A DNA stretch of 64,000 bases, from the NCBI RefSeq assembly GCF_016865425.1, contig NZ_AP023355.1, forward strand, positions 4,276,198 through 4,340,197. The letters run 5' to 3'. Origin of the DNA: Actinocatenispora thailandica. GTDB taxonomy: Bacteria > Actinomycetota > Actinomycetes > Mycobacteriales > Micromonosporaceae. The translations under genes were made by a program, and so were the position numbers. Position 1 is the first letter of the stretch, and each line of letters opens with the position of its first letter. The notes under the pieces were generated by a model, which did no database searches, was not told the DNA's origin, and worked only from the letters and a program-made list of their open reading frames with translations. This document shows positions 45,493 through 54,337 of this stretch, piece by piece.

Positions 45493-46395
45493 GTGGTGGA
45501 CAACCGGGACGCGCCCTCCGCCGAGAAGCGGGGATCCGATCGCCAGTCGACGCCGCGCCGAGAGGTCTCCGGTCCGCTTCGGGCCCTGCTCTTCGTCATC
45601 GTGTGGCAGCGGAACGGCCTCACCCGGCCGCCCTATCTGCTGATGTTCCTGTTCGCGTTGCCCATGTGGCCCGAACCCGACTACCTGCGCGACATCGGGG
45701 TGTCCGACACCCACCTTCGCCGGATCTGGTCCGCTGCCGGGCGCCAGGCGCTGGCGGTGGGAATGCTGGCCGGCACCGCCCTCTGCATCTACCTCACGGT
45801 CGCGATCGCCGTCGGTCCACCGGTCGGGACCAACAGGGGGTCGTTGGCGGGCGCCTTCGTGGTGACCGTCGCTGTCGCGATCACGACGGGTTGGCTGGCC
45901 TGGCCGAGCGGCACGCCACGCATCCGGTTGCTGGTCGCGGCCGCTCGGTGCGCACGGCTGCTGCTCATGCTCGACGACCGGGAGCCGGCAACCTCGTACT
46001 ACCCGCGGTCGTTCCTGGCCCGGTTGGATGACCCGGCATACCGACGCCGACGGGTCGCTGGCGTCGCCTGGGCGTTGACGCGCGACACCGCGAAGCTGAC
46101 CGGGCAACCGGTGAGCGCCGGCTCCAGCCTCGGCGAATTGCTGTTGTGGTTCGCAGACAACCCGCGTGACCCGCGTCGCCGGCCCACGGTCAGCGCCTAC
46201 CTCGTCGAGCTGATCGCGGCGCTGTGCGCGGGGGCGGCGCTGCCGGAGTTCCACTTCGCTCCGGCCGCCCGGTTCCGTACCCGATCGCCGCGCGAGCCGC
46301 TGCTGCGTCAGCTTCGCAGCATCGTCAGCGGGACCCTGATCACCGGCGTGATCCTCGCGTTCGTCACGGCCGTGCTCACGTTCCTGCTGAACTAG
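45493..46395 (+). CDS. hypothetical membrane protein (about 300 aa)
   Basis: Starts at GTG 45493 or 45496. It has a hydrophobic stretch YLLMFLFALPM, then VGMLAGTALCIYLTVAIAV and GAFVVTVAVAITTGWLAW, a soluble charged centre and a last segment LITGVILAFVTAVLTFLLN at the very C-terminus. No motif is recognised. The gap to nrdB is about 100 bp and it may or may not be co-transcribed. Confidence 0.65.
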   Translation: MVDNRDAPSAEKRGSDRQSTPRREVSGPLRALLFVIVWQRNGLTRPPYLLMFLFALPMWPEPDYLRDIGVSDTHLRRIWSAAGRQALAVGMLAGTALCIYLTVAIAVGPPVGTNRGSLAGAFVVTVAVAITTGWLAWPSGTPRIRLLVAAARCARLLLMLDDREPATSYYPRSFLARLDDPAYRRRRVAGVAWALTRDTAKLTGQPVSAGSSLGELLLWFADNPRDPRRRPTVSAYLVELIAALCAGAALPEFHFAPAARFRTRSPREPLLRQLRSIVSGTLITGVILAFVTAVLTFLLN

Positions 46396-46534
46396 ACCCG
46401 GTCGTCACGCCCAGGCCGGCGTCACCGCGACGGCGAGGGATCCCCCGTGGGTGCCTGGCCGCCAGGGCTCGCCACGGCCGGTACCGGAGGGCGGGGCCGA
46501 TGCAGTCATCGCCATATCGGCATGCGTCCATTTG

Positions 46535-46558
46535 TTATTGAAAATCATTGTCATTAGC
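46535..46558 (+). promoter_or_regulatory. Zur/Fur-type operator before the metal ABC operon
   Basis: TATTGAAAATCATTGTCATT is an AT-rich imperfect palindrome around TGAAAAT...TCATTA, resembling actinomycete Zur boxes. It lies about 35 bp upstream of the binding-protein GTG in otherwise GC-rich DNA. Zur would repress the importer when zinc is sufficient. Confidence 0.65.
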
Positions 46559-46591
46559 ATCCGGAGCACCCCTCGTCACGAAGGAGCTTCG

Positions 46592-47557
46592 GTGAACCAC
46601 CAGTCACGATCCCGCCGCAGTCGTCGACCGAACCGCGCCCGGACGCTGCTGCTGGCGCTGGCCGGCGTCGCCGCCGCGGCCCTCGCCGCCGGCTGCACCA
46701 CCAGCGCCACCCCCGCCGGGTCGGCCGCGGCCAGCGGCACCCGCGTCCGGGTCGTCGCGGCGGAGAACTTCTGGGGCAGCCTCGCCGGCCAGCTCGGCGG
46801 CGACCGCGTCACGGTCCGGAACATCATCGACAGCCCCAGCGCCGACCCGCACGACTACGAGCCCACGGCGGCCGACGCCCGGGCGATGGCCGGCGCCCAG
46901 CTGGCCATCGTCAACGGCATCGGGTACGACGCGTGGGCCGGCAAGCTGGTGTCCGCCAACCCGAGCGAGCGCCGCACCGTCCTGACCGTCGGGGACGTGG
47001 TGGGCGTCCAGCCGGGCGGCAACCCGCACCGGTGGTACTCGCCGGGCGACGTGCGAGCCGTCGTCGACCGCATCACCGCCGACTACCAGCAGATCGACCC
47101 GACGCACGCGGGCTTCTACACCCGCCAGCACGACAAGGTCGTCGACACCAACCTCAAGCAGTACTTCGCTCTGGTGGGCCAGATCAAGGCGGCCTACGGC
47201 GGTACGCCGGTCGGTGCGTCGGAGTCGATCTTCACGCCGCTGGCCGAAGCGACCGGGCTGGATCTCCGGACACCCGCGTCGTTCCTCAACGCGATCAGCG
47301 AGGGCAGCGATCCGACGGCCGCGGACAAGCAGACCATCGACCGGCAGATCAGCGGCAGGCAGATCAAGGTGTACGTGTACAACGCGCAGAACGCCACCCC
47401 GGACGTGCGGGCGCAGGTGCGGGCGGCGAAGGCGAACGGCATCCCGGTCGCCACCGTGACCGAGACGCTCACCCCGGCGGGCGCCTCGTTCCAGCAGTGG
47501 CAGGTGGCGCAGCTCAGGTCGCTGCTCTCGGCGCTGCACCAGGGGACCGGCAAGTGA
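46592..47557 (+). CDS. zinc-type ABC transporter substrate-binding lipoprotein
   Basis: A 321-residue cluster A-I metal-binding protein. GTG at 46592 follows AAGGAG. The lipobox LAAGC gives Cys35 after a basic N-terminus. Metal-site candidates are PHDYEPTAAD and GGNPHRWYSPGD; the later position has Glu (ASESIFTP) rather than the third His of classical ZnuA, and a His-rich loop is absent. It captures Zn or possibly Mn outside the membrane. The stop overlaps the ATPase GTG. Confidence 0.9.
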   Translation: MNHQSRSRRSRRPNRARTLLLALAGVAAAALAAGCTTSATPAGSAAASGTRVRVVAAENFWGSLAGQLGGDRVTVRNIIDSPSADPHDYEPTAADARAMAGAQLAIVNGIGYDAWAGKLVSANPSERRTVLTVGDVVGVQPGGNPHRWYSPGDVRAVVDRITADYQQIDPTHAGFYTRQHDKVVDTNLKQYFALVGQIKAAYGGTPVGASESIFTPLAEATGLDLRTPASFLNAISEGSDPTAADKQTIDRQISGRQIKVYVYNAQNATPDVRAQVRAAKANGIPVATVTETLTPAGASFQQWQVAQLRSLLSALHQGTGK

Positions 47558-48423
47558 CCGCCGGCCCGCTGGCCGGCCCCGGCGAGGCGCCCGGGCAGTT
47601 GGCCGCGCCGTCCGGAACGGTGATCGAGGTGCGTGCCGGCGCCGTCGAGGTGGGCGGGCGCCGGGTCTGGCAGGACGTCGACGTCGAGGTGGCGGCCGGC
47701 GAGTTCGTCGCCGTCCTGGGCCCGAACGGGGTCGGCAAGTCCACCCTGTTGAAGGCGATACTCGGCCTGCAACCGCTGGCGGCCGGCCGGATAGCGGTCC
47801 TGGGCGCGGCGCCGGCCCGAGCCCGCCGCTCGATCGGATACCTGCCGCAGCGGCGCAGCTTCGACGCGAGTACCCGGATCCGCGGCGTGGACCTGATCCG
47901 GCTCGGTATCGACGGGCCGCGTTGGGGCCTGCCCCTGCCGGGCCGCCGCGGCCGGCAACGACGCCAGCGCGTCGACGAGCTGGTCGAGCTGGTCGGCGCC
48001 GGCCGGTACGCGCACCGGCCGCTCGGTTCGCTGTCCGGCGGCGAGCAGCAGCGGATCCTCATCGCGCAGGCGCTGGCGCACCGGCCGCCGGTACTACTGC
48101 TCGACGAGCCGCTGGACAGCCTGGATCTGCCCAACCAGGCGGCCGTCGCGGCGCTGCTCGACCGGATCTGCCGCGATCGGGGAGTCGCGGTGGTGATGGT
48201 GGCGCACGACGTCAACCCGATCCTGCGCCACCTGGACCGGGTGGTGTACCTGGGTCCCGGCGGATCGGTGACCGGCGCACCGGAGCAGGTCCTGAGCAGT
48301 GCCTCGCTCACCGCGCTGTACGGCACGCCGGTCGAGGTGCTGCGCACCTCCGACGGCCGGATGGTGGTGGTCGGCCAGCCCGACTCCCGCACCGCGCACC
48401 AGCACCGGCTGGTGGGAGGCTGA
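47554..48423 (+). CDS. metal ABC transporter ATP-binding protein
   Basis: A 289-residue ATPase starting at GTG 47554, overlapping the upstream stop by 4 bp. Walker A is GPNGVGKST, the signature is LSGGEQQR, Walker B is VLLLDEP and the switch His is in VMVAHD. It energises the two permeases that follow. Domain order and spacing are normal. Confidence 0.95.
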   Translation: MTAGPLAGPGEAPGQLAAPSGTVIEVRAGAVEVGGRRVWQDVDVEVAAGEFVAVLGPNGVGKSTLLKAILGLQPLAAGRIAVLGAAPARARRSIGYLPQRRSFDASTRIRGVDLIRLGIDGPRWGLPLPGRRGRQRRQRVDELVELVGAGRYAHRPLGSLSGGEQQRILIAQALAHRPPVLLLDEPLDSLDLPNQAAVAALLDRICRDRGVAVVMVAHDVNPILRHLDRVVYLGPGGSVTGAPEQVLSSASLTALYGTPVEVLRTSDGRMVVVGQPDSRTAHQHRLVGG

Positions 48424-48424
48424 C

Positions 48425-49309
48425 ATGGACGACGTGCACTTCTCGATCAACCTGGTCGCCGACGTGCTGCAGATGTGGTCCCAGCCGTTCATGGTCAACG
48501 CGTTCCGGGCCGGCACGATCGTGGCCGTGCTCAGCGCACTGATCGGCTGGTTCGTCGTGCTGCGCCGGCAGACGTTCGTCGGGCACACCCTGTCCGCCGT
48601 CGGGTTCCCCGGTGCCGCCGGCGCCACCTGGCTCGGCCTCGGCGCGCTGACCGGGTACTTCGCGTTCTGCCTGGTCGCCGCCGCGGTCATCGCCGCGCTC
48701 GGTGGCCGCGGTGCCGGCCGGCACGGCCACGAGTCGGCGCTGGTCGGTACGCTCCAGGGCTTCCTGCTGGCGTGCGGGTTCGTGTTCGTCGCGCTCTACC
48801 GGGGATTCCTCACCGGGACCAACGCGCTGCTGTTCGGCAGCTTCCTGGGTGTCACCGGCGGCCAGGTCGCCGTGCTCGCCGCGCTCGCGGTACCGGTGCT
48901 GGCGTCGCTCGCCGCGGCCGGCCGGCCGTTGCTGTTCGCCTCCACCGACGCCGAGACCGCCCGGGTCGCCGGCGTCCCGGTCCGCGCGCTCGATCTCGGC
49001 TTCCTGCTGCTGTTGGGTGCCACCGTCGCCGCGATCAGCTCCATCACCGGCGCCCTGCTGGTGTTCGCGCTGCTGGTACTGCCGGCCGCCACCGCACACC
49101 GCATCACCGCCCGCCCCGCCCGCAGCCTCGCACTGTCGGTGCTGTTCGGGCTCGTCGCGGTCTGGACCTCGCTGACCGCCGCGTACTTCTCGCCATATCC
49201 GCTGGGTTTCTGGCTGACCAGCATCGCGTTCGCCGGCTTCGTCGCGGCCGGCGGCATCCGCGCCGGGCACGACCGCCGGCACCGCGCCGTTCGGCGGTTC
49301 GCCTGGTGA
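48425..49309 (+). CDS. metal ABC transporter permease (first)
   Basis: A 294-residue ABC-3 family permease. It begins MDDVHFSINLVADVL and has about eight membrane segments. The family loop QTFVGHTLSAVGFPGAAGA is near residue 50, and LLFASTDAETARVAGVPVRALD is the cytoplasmic coupling region. It probably pairs with the second permease. The ATG follows the ATPase stop by one base. Confidence 0.92.
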   Translation: MDDVHFSINLVADVLQMWSQPFMVNAFRAGTIVAVLSALIGWFVVLRRQTFVGHTLSAVGFPGAAGATWLGLGALTGYFAFCLVAAAVIAALGGRGAGRHGHESALVGTLQGFLLACGFVFVALYRGFLTGTNALLFGSFLGVTGGQVAVLAALAVPVLASLAAAGRPLLFASTDAETARVAGVPVRALDLGFLLLLGATVAAISSITGALLVFALLVLPAATAHRITARPARSLALSVLFGLVAVWTSLTAAYFSPYPLGFWLTSIAFAGFVAAGGIRAGHDRRHRAVRRFAW

Positions 49310-50187
49310 CCGCGATCGTGACCATGTTCTCGCACGGCTACCTGCGGGAGGCGTTCCTCGCCGGTACGTTCGTCGCTCTCGCCGCCGGCCTCGTCGGCTA
49401 CCTGCTGGTACTGCGGGCGCAGGTGTTCACCGCCGACGCGCTCAGCCACGTCTCGTTCACCGGCGCGTTCGCCGCCCTCGTGCTCGGCCTGGATCTGCGG
49501 GTCGGGCTGTTCGCCACGACGATCCTGGTCGCGCTGAGCATGGCCGCCGCGGGCCGGCGCGCGAAGCCGGACGACGTGGTGATCGGCGGCGCGTTCGCCT
49601 GGCTGCTCGGGCTGGGCGTGCTGCTGCTCTCGCTCTACACCACCAGCCGCAGCGCGGCCGGCGGCGCGGCGTCGGTGACCGTACTGTTCGGTTCGGTGTT
49701 CGGTCTCAGCCACAGCCGGGCGCTCCTGGCCGCCGCGATCGGTCTCGGCGTCTGCCTGGCCATGGCGGCCATCGCCCGACCGCTGATCTTCGCCAGCCTG
49801 GACGAGACGGTGGCCGCCGTTCGCGGGGTACCGGTACGGCTCCTCGGGTTCGGCTTCCTCGCGCTGACCGGCGTCGCCGCCGCCGAAGCCACCCAGGTCG
49901 TCGGATCGCTGCTGATCCTGGGGTTGGTCGCCGCACCGGCCGGGGCGGCGGCCCAGCTGGTCGGCAACCCGTACCGGGCGATGCCGCTGTCCGGTGCGCT
50001 CGCCGTGCTGTCGGTGTGGGCCGGGTTGACCGTCGCCTACCTGGTGCCGGTGCTGCCGCCCAGCTTCGCCGTGCTCGCCGTCGCCAGCGCGCTGCTGCTC
50101 GCCGCCACGGCGCACCGGCGGCTGCGTCGGCGCCGGTCACCGCGGGTGCCGGGCGGGCTCCGGCAGCCTGCCCCGGCGCGTTCCTGA
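49306..50187 (+). CDS. metal ABC transporter permease (second)
   Basis: A 293-residue ABC-3 permease starting at GTG 49306 inside the end of the first permease. It has VFTADALSHVSFTGAFAALVL and PLIFASLDETVAAVRGVPVRLLG, matching the same two loops as in its neighbour. Two non-identical permeases suggest a heterodimeric channel. Confidence 0.92.
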   Translation: MTAIVTMFSHGYLREAFLAGTFVALAAGLVGYLLVLRAQVFTADALSHVSFTGAFAALVLGLDLRVGLFATTILVALSMAAAGRRAKPDDVVIGGAFAWLLGLGVLLLSLYTTSRSAAGGAASVTVLFGSVFGLSHSRALLAAAIGLGVCLAMAAIARPLIFASLDETVAAVRGVPVRLLGFGFLALTGVAAAEATQVVGSLLILGLVAAPAGAAAQLVGNPYRAMPLSGALAVLSVWAGLTVAYLVPVLPPSFAVLAVASALLLAATAHRRLRRRRSPRVPGGLRQPAPARS

Positions 50188-50224
50188 ACGCCGCCGTAAC
50201 CCGCCGGGCGGCTGGTCAGGCGGC

Positions 50225-50243
50225 TTGATCATAGTACGATCAA
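50225..50243. promoter_or_regulatory. palindromic operator/promoter of the PadR gene
   Basis: TTGATCATAGTACGATCAA is a 6-7-6 perfect palindrome in AT-rich DNA, followed by TGTATAT, a likely -10 element. It lies about 17 bp before the PadR start and suits autorepression. Confidence 0.6.
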
Positions 50244-50259
50244 CTGTATATTGGCCGGC

Positions 50260-50601
50260 ATGGCAAGCATGCGCCGACCGAGCTTTCTGATCCTGTCCGC
50301 GCTCGCCCCACGCCCGCTGCACGGGTACGCGGTGATCCAGGAGGTGTCCCGGCTGTCCGAGGACCGGGTGCGCCTCGCCGCCGGCACCCTCTACGCGGCG
50401 CTGGACCGGCTCGGCGGCGAGGGCCTGGTCGAGGTCGACCGGGAGGAGACGGTCGACGGCCGGCTCCGCCGCTACTACCGGCTCACCGAACACGGCGCCG
50501 CAGCACTCGCCGCCGAGGCGACCCGGATGCGCCGGGACGCCGCGCGGGCCACCCGCCGGCTGCGCGAGGCCGGTCCCGCCGGAATCGCCCACCCGGCCTG
50601 A
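50260..50601 (+). CDS. PadR-family transcriptional regulator
   Basis: About 113 residues; ATG 50260 is used, though TTG 50251 and ATG 50269 are possible. The winged helix is typical: FLILSALAPRPLHGYAVIQEV, then LAAGTLYAALDRLGGEGLVEVD and a wing DGRLRRYYRLTEHG. A palindrome in its promoter suggests autorepression. It precedes a membrane-protein gene on the same strand, an arrangement common for PadR regulators and their target. Confidence 0.9.
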   Translation: MASMRRPSFLILSALAPRPLHGYAVIQEVSRLSEDRVRLAAGTLYAALDRLGGEGLVEVDREETVDGRLRRYYRLTEHGAAALAAEATRMRRDAARATRRLREAGPAGIAHPA

Positions 50602-50709
50602 CGCACGCCGCCGCACCGACCGTCCGCGCCGCCGGGTCCACCGGCCGCACGCCGGGACCCACCGTCCGCGCCGCGCGGCCACCGGCCACCCATCGCCGAA
50701 GGGATCCCG

Positions 50710-51780
50710 ATGACCGACGAGAACCCCGCCGACACCCTCGCCCGCCGGTACCGCCGCTGGCTGCTCGCCTATCCCCGGGTGTACCGGCGCGAGCGCGGCG
50801 CGGAGATCCTCGGCACGCTGCTGGACGCCGCCGAACCCGGTCGCACCCGACCGTCCGGCCGGGAGGCGATGCGGCTGCTCCGGTACGGGCTCGGCCGGCG
50901 GATGGCCGACGCCGGGATACGGGGGTCCGTCGTCGCCACCGTGGCCGCGGTGCTCGGCGGGCTGTGCGGCATCGCGCTGGGTTCCTGGATCTCCTGGCAG
51001 CAGGTCGACCCGATGGCGCCGGACAAGGCGACCGCGACCCGGCTGGCGCGTACCGTGCTTCCGGTTCCATCGCACGACGACGGGTATTTCGGGCGGCACA
51101 CCTTCTGGAACCCGTACAGCGAGCACACCCTGCACGGTGGCACCGGCGTACGGGTCGGCAGCGCCGACTTCACCGGCGCCGTACCCCCGCACGCCGACTA
51201 CCGTGCTCTCGCCCACGCCGTCGCCCAGCGGATGCGCTCGCACGGCTGGCGAAACGTGCGGGTGCAGGTCGACCGGCCCGAACCGAACGCATCGCCGCCC
51301 GGTACGGCCACGGTGTCCGGCACCCGGGACGGGTACCTCGCCGCGGTGTCGGTCTGGGCCAGCGACGAGGCCGACCCCACCCAGTTGCGGGTCGGGATCC
51401 GCTGGGACGAACCGGCCAGCCAGATCCCGGCCACGATCGCCGGTGGGGTGGTCGGCGCGTTGTTCGGCGCCCTGTTCGGCCTGTTCACCGCGACGCGGAT
51501 CCGGCGGTGCAGCCGCGCGCGGCGCCGCAGCTACGTGGCACTGTGCGTGGCCACCTTGCTGCTGCTCGCCCCGGCATGTCTGGCGAACCTCCCGACCGCG
51601 ACCGGCTCGCTGGCGGCCGACACCCAGCACGACGGGCCGGGGCCGGCGGTCTTCTGGGGCGGGTTCGTCGTCTTCGGCGCCGAACCACTCGCCATCCTGT
51701 CCGTCGTACCGGCCCTCGCGATCCTCATCACCTGCGGCTGGCCCCGCGTCGCCGCCACCCGGACCCGCAGCAGGGTCTGA
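50710..51780 (+). CDS. hypothetical membrane protein (356 aa), PadR-associated
   Basis: The N-terminus LARRYRRWLLAYPRVYRRERGAEIL resembles the soluble helical head seen in many PadR-linked actinomycete membrane proteins. One membrane segment follows near residue 80 (VVATVAAVLGGLCGIALGSW). The centre is soluble, then there are two or three more segments towards the end. No enzyme motif is visible. It is probably controlled by the PadR protein; its function is unknown. Confidence 0.7.
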   Translation: MTDENPADTLARRYRRWLLAYPRVYRRERGAEILGTLLDAAEPGRTRPSGREAMRLLRYGLGRRMADAGIRGSVVATVAAVLGGLCGIALGSWISWQQVDPMAPDKATATRLARTVLPVPSHDDGYFGRHTFWNPYSEHTLHGGTGVRVGSADFTGAVPPHADYRALAHAVAQRMRSHGWRNVRVQVDRPEPNASPPGTATVSGTRDGYLAAVSVWASDEADPTQLRVGIRWDEPASQIPATIAGGVVGALFGALFGLFTATRIRRCSRARRRSYVALCVATLLLLAPACLANLPTATGSLAADTQHDGPGPAVFWGGFVVFGAEPLAILSVVPALAILITCGWPRVAATRTRSRV

Positions 51781-51939
51781 GCCGGGCAGGCAGCAATGCG
51801 CCCCGCAGGTCGCGGAGCGGCGGTGCCGCCGGGATGGGCACGCGGCCGGGTGAGCAGGGCCGCGCCAGGCGATCGGCCGGTACCCACCTCGCCACGGCCG
51901 CGTTCCGAACCGGCGCGTGCCGTGAGGTCCCTGCGACCG

Positions 51940-54309
51940 TCACCCGTTCCGTCCAGCTACCGGCGCCGGGACGGCGCTGGCCCGGGCCACCGCGGTGGTG
52001 CGGGCGGACGGATCGAGGTACACGGCAACCTCGACGGCTCCGATCGACGCACCGCGCAGGTTCCAGGTCAACTCGTGCTCGTCGCCGGGTGAGAGGACTT
52101 GGCCGAGGTCGAGCAGCGGGTCGGCGCGCGGCCGGATCAACCGGGCGCGGTCCAGCCGGACGGCGGCGTTTCCCTCGTTGGTCAGCACTGCACGGATCAC
52201 CGTAGCGTCGGGCGTGGACTCGACGGTCAGGACTACGGTGACCGGCGGCGGGTCCGCCGGTGGCAGCGAACGCTCGATCGACTCCGCGACCGCGATCGTG
52301 TCGCCGCGAGGAGTGGCGGGCGCCTGCGCCAGTTCCCGCGCCCAGCTGCGTTCCTGCTCGAACCAGTCGGTCGTCTCGTGGCCCGCACGCAGGTCGGCGA
52401 AGAACCGGCGCCAGCGTTTGGCGTAGTAGCCGGACATCAGACCGGCCGCGTGCCGGGCGGCGTAGTCGTGCAACTCGTCGCGTACCAGGGTGTCGCCCCA
52501 GGTCGTCACGAGCGTGATGATGTCGTCGACGCCAGCAGGACCGGCGATCGCGCGGGCCCGGGCCAGCCAGCTACCGAGCAGGAACTCGGCTCGGGTGCCG
52601 AGGATCTCCTCGCACTGCCCGATCATCCGGAGAAACCACGACGAGAGCTGGTCGACGGCGGCGGCGTCACCGGCGTCGACGGCCACGCGGAGTTGCGGCA
52701 GCAGCCAGCGACTGCGATTCGACAGGACCTGGACGGTCGCGTCGACGAGGTCGTGTCGGTACGGGTCGGCCCCGCCGGCCTGCGGCGCGGCCCGGACCAG
52801 TGCTCGCCACCCAGCCTCGAACTGCGCGACGTCGTACGGCACGATCCGGGGACGCCATTCGATCGCGCGTTCCGCTTCGAGCGCGGGGCGGGCGACGAAC
52901 AGCGAGTCGGGGCCGGCGTTGGTACCGTCGATGTCGTCGCCGATGTACTGGCCGTACGCGGTGCGTGCGAAGGCGTGCCAGGCGGCCAGCGCCGGACCGC
53001 CGTCGGTGCCGTAGCGACGTCGCACGTAGCCGGCGATCCACTCGTCCAGGTCGATCTCGGCGTCGTGCCAGATCACGTCGGCGAGCAGGTCGTCGACCAC
53101 CGGGTTGCTCTCCAGGCTCTCCGCCGCCTGGACGGTGCCGCACAACCGCCCGGTGCCCGGCAGGGCCGGCAGCTGGCAGATCTCCGGCAACTTGCCGAAC
53201 ATGTACTGGCGGCCGCCCCAGGTCGAGATCGTGCCGAACACCCAGGGAGCGCCGTCGAAGGCCCGCCGGGATCGCCATCGTGGGGTGTCGTCCGCGTTGA
53301 TGTCCAGCACCAGAAGGTGCGACGGCTCGACCCCGGCGAGCAGTTCCCGGGTGGGGTTGCTCCCCCAGGCCTGCACCACCCAGGTCGCATCCGGATGCGC
53401 GTCGAGCAGCGCGCCCTGCAGGTTCGCGGCGGCGGCGGAGACGTCCATCTCCCCCGCGGTACCGCCCTCGTGCAGCAGGTCCATCGAGTACGCGGTCGTG
53501 GCGCCGAACCGCTCGGCCTGCAACCGGTACCACCGCGCCGCGATGTCGCGGAAGCCGGGCGACGTCGGGTCGATCCAGGTGGGCCGGTCGAACCCGAGCC
53601 AGGTCCCCTGCGGTACCGCGGTCACGTCGTCGCGGGTGTCCACCAGCTGCTGTGGCACGAAACCCGCGAACCCTGGCAGTACCGGCGTGATCCCGAGCTG
53701 CCGCAACCGGTCCAGGATGCGGCCGCCCAGCGCGGCACGGCGATCGAGCAGCTCGGCGGGTTGCCCGCCGGCGTAGCCGTACATGTTGCCCATCCACTGC
53801 CAGGGCAGGTGGGCGGGCATGCTCAACCACCCGCGGGCGGCCTCGTCGGACAGGCCGAGTTCGACCAGCAGGTCCCGGTAGACGATCTCCTGCCCGGTGA
53901 GCACCAGCAGATGCGTGGTGCCCGACCAGGCGAGGAAGTCGATCTCGCGTTCCCACTCCGGCCAGTCCCAGTACGACGCGGAGTACCCGGAGACGGTGTG
54001 GTTGTGCGCGAAGCGATGCGTGTGCCGGGTGCGCCGGTGCACCGGCGCACCCGGCGCGGGCAGCACCACCGGTAGCCGGTCACCGTGCCGGCTCAGGTGC
54101 CCGTGCGCGTGATGCGAGACGTACCAGCGGACACCGGCCAGCAGGTCCGGCACCCGGGACGCGGTGACCCGGATCGCGCCACCGGCGTCCTCGATCCGGA
54201 ACTCGCTGCCGGGTGCGGGGTCGACGAGCAGCTCGAACCGGCTGGCGTGGTCCGGCCCGAGGAGTCGCTGGAGTGCCGCTCGGGCGGCCTCGGAGGTCGT
54301 GGTGGTCAC
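51940..54309 (-). CDS. alpha-N-acetylglucosaminidase (GH89)
   Basis: A 789-residue glycoside hydrolase similar to human NAGLU. Typical segments are SGYSASYWDWPEWEREIDFLAWSG, HLPWQWMGNMYGYAGG, then MDLLHEGGTAGEMD and WVVQAWGSNP. GH89 uses Glu residues for retaining hydrolysis; candidates lie in LHEGGTAGEM. It releases terminal alpha-linked GlcNAc. No signal peptide is visible, so it probably acts on imported oligosaccharides in the cytoplasm. It is the last gene of the minus-strand sugar operon. Confidence 0.88.
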   Translation of the reverse strand: MTTTTSEAARAALQRLLGPDHASRFELLVDPAPGSEFRIEDAGGAIRVTASRVPDLLAGVRWYVSHHAHGHLSRHGDRLPVVLPAPGAPVHRRTRHTHRFAHNHTVSGYSASYWDWPEWEREIDFLAWSGTTHLLVLTGQEIVYRDLLVELGLSDEAARGWLSMPAHLPWQWMGNMYGYAGGQPAELLDRRAALGGRILDRLRQLGITPVLPGFAGFVPQQLVDTRDDVTAVPQGTWLGFDRPTWIDPTSPGFRDIAARWYRLQAERFGATTAYSMDLLHEGGTAGEMDVSAAAANLQGALLDAHPDATWVVQAWGSNPTRELLAGVEPSHLLVLDINADDTPRWRSRRAFDGAPWVFGTISTWGGRQYMFGKLPEICQLPALPGTGRLCGTVQAAESLESNPVVDDLLADVIWHDAEIDLDEWIAGYVRRRYGTDGGPALAAWHAFARTAYGQYIGDDIDGTNAGPDSLFVARPALEAERAIEWRPRIVPYDVAQFEAGWRALVRAAPQAGGADPYRHDLVDATVQVLSNRSRWLLPQLRVAVDAGDAAAVDQLSSWFLRMIGQCEEILGTRAEFLLGSWLARARAIAGPAGVDDIITLVTTWGDTLVRDELHDYAARHAAGLMSGYYAKRWRRFFADLRAGHETTDWFEQERSWARELAQAPATPRGDTIAVAESIERSLPPADPPPVTVVLTVESTPDATVIRAVLTNEGNAAVRLDRARLIRPRADPLLDLGQVLSPGDEHELTWNLRGASIGAVEVAVYLDPSARTTAVARASAVPAPVAGRNG

Positions 54310-54337
54310 GGCTGAGCCCTTCGGTGCGAGACGGTGG

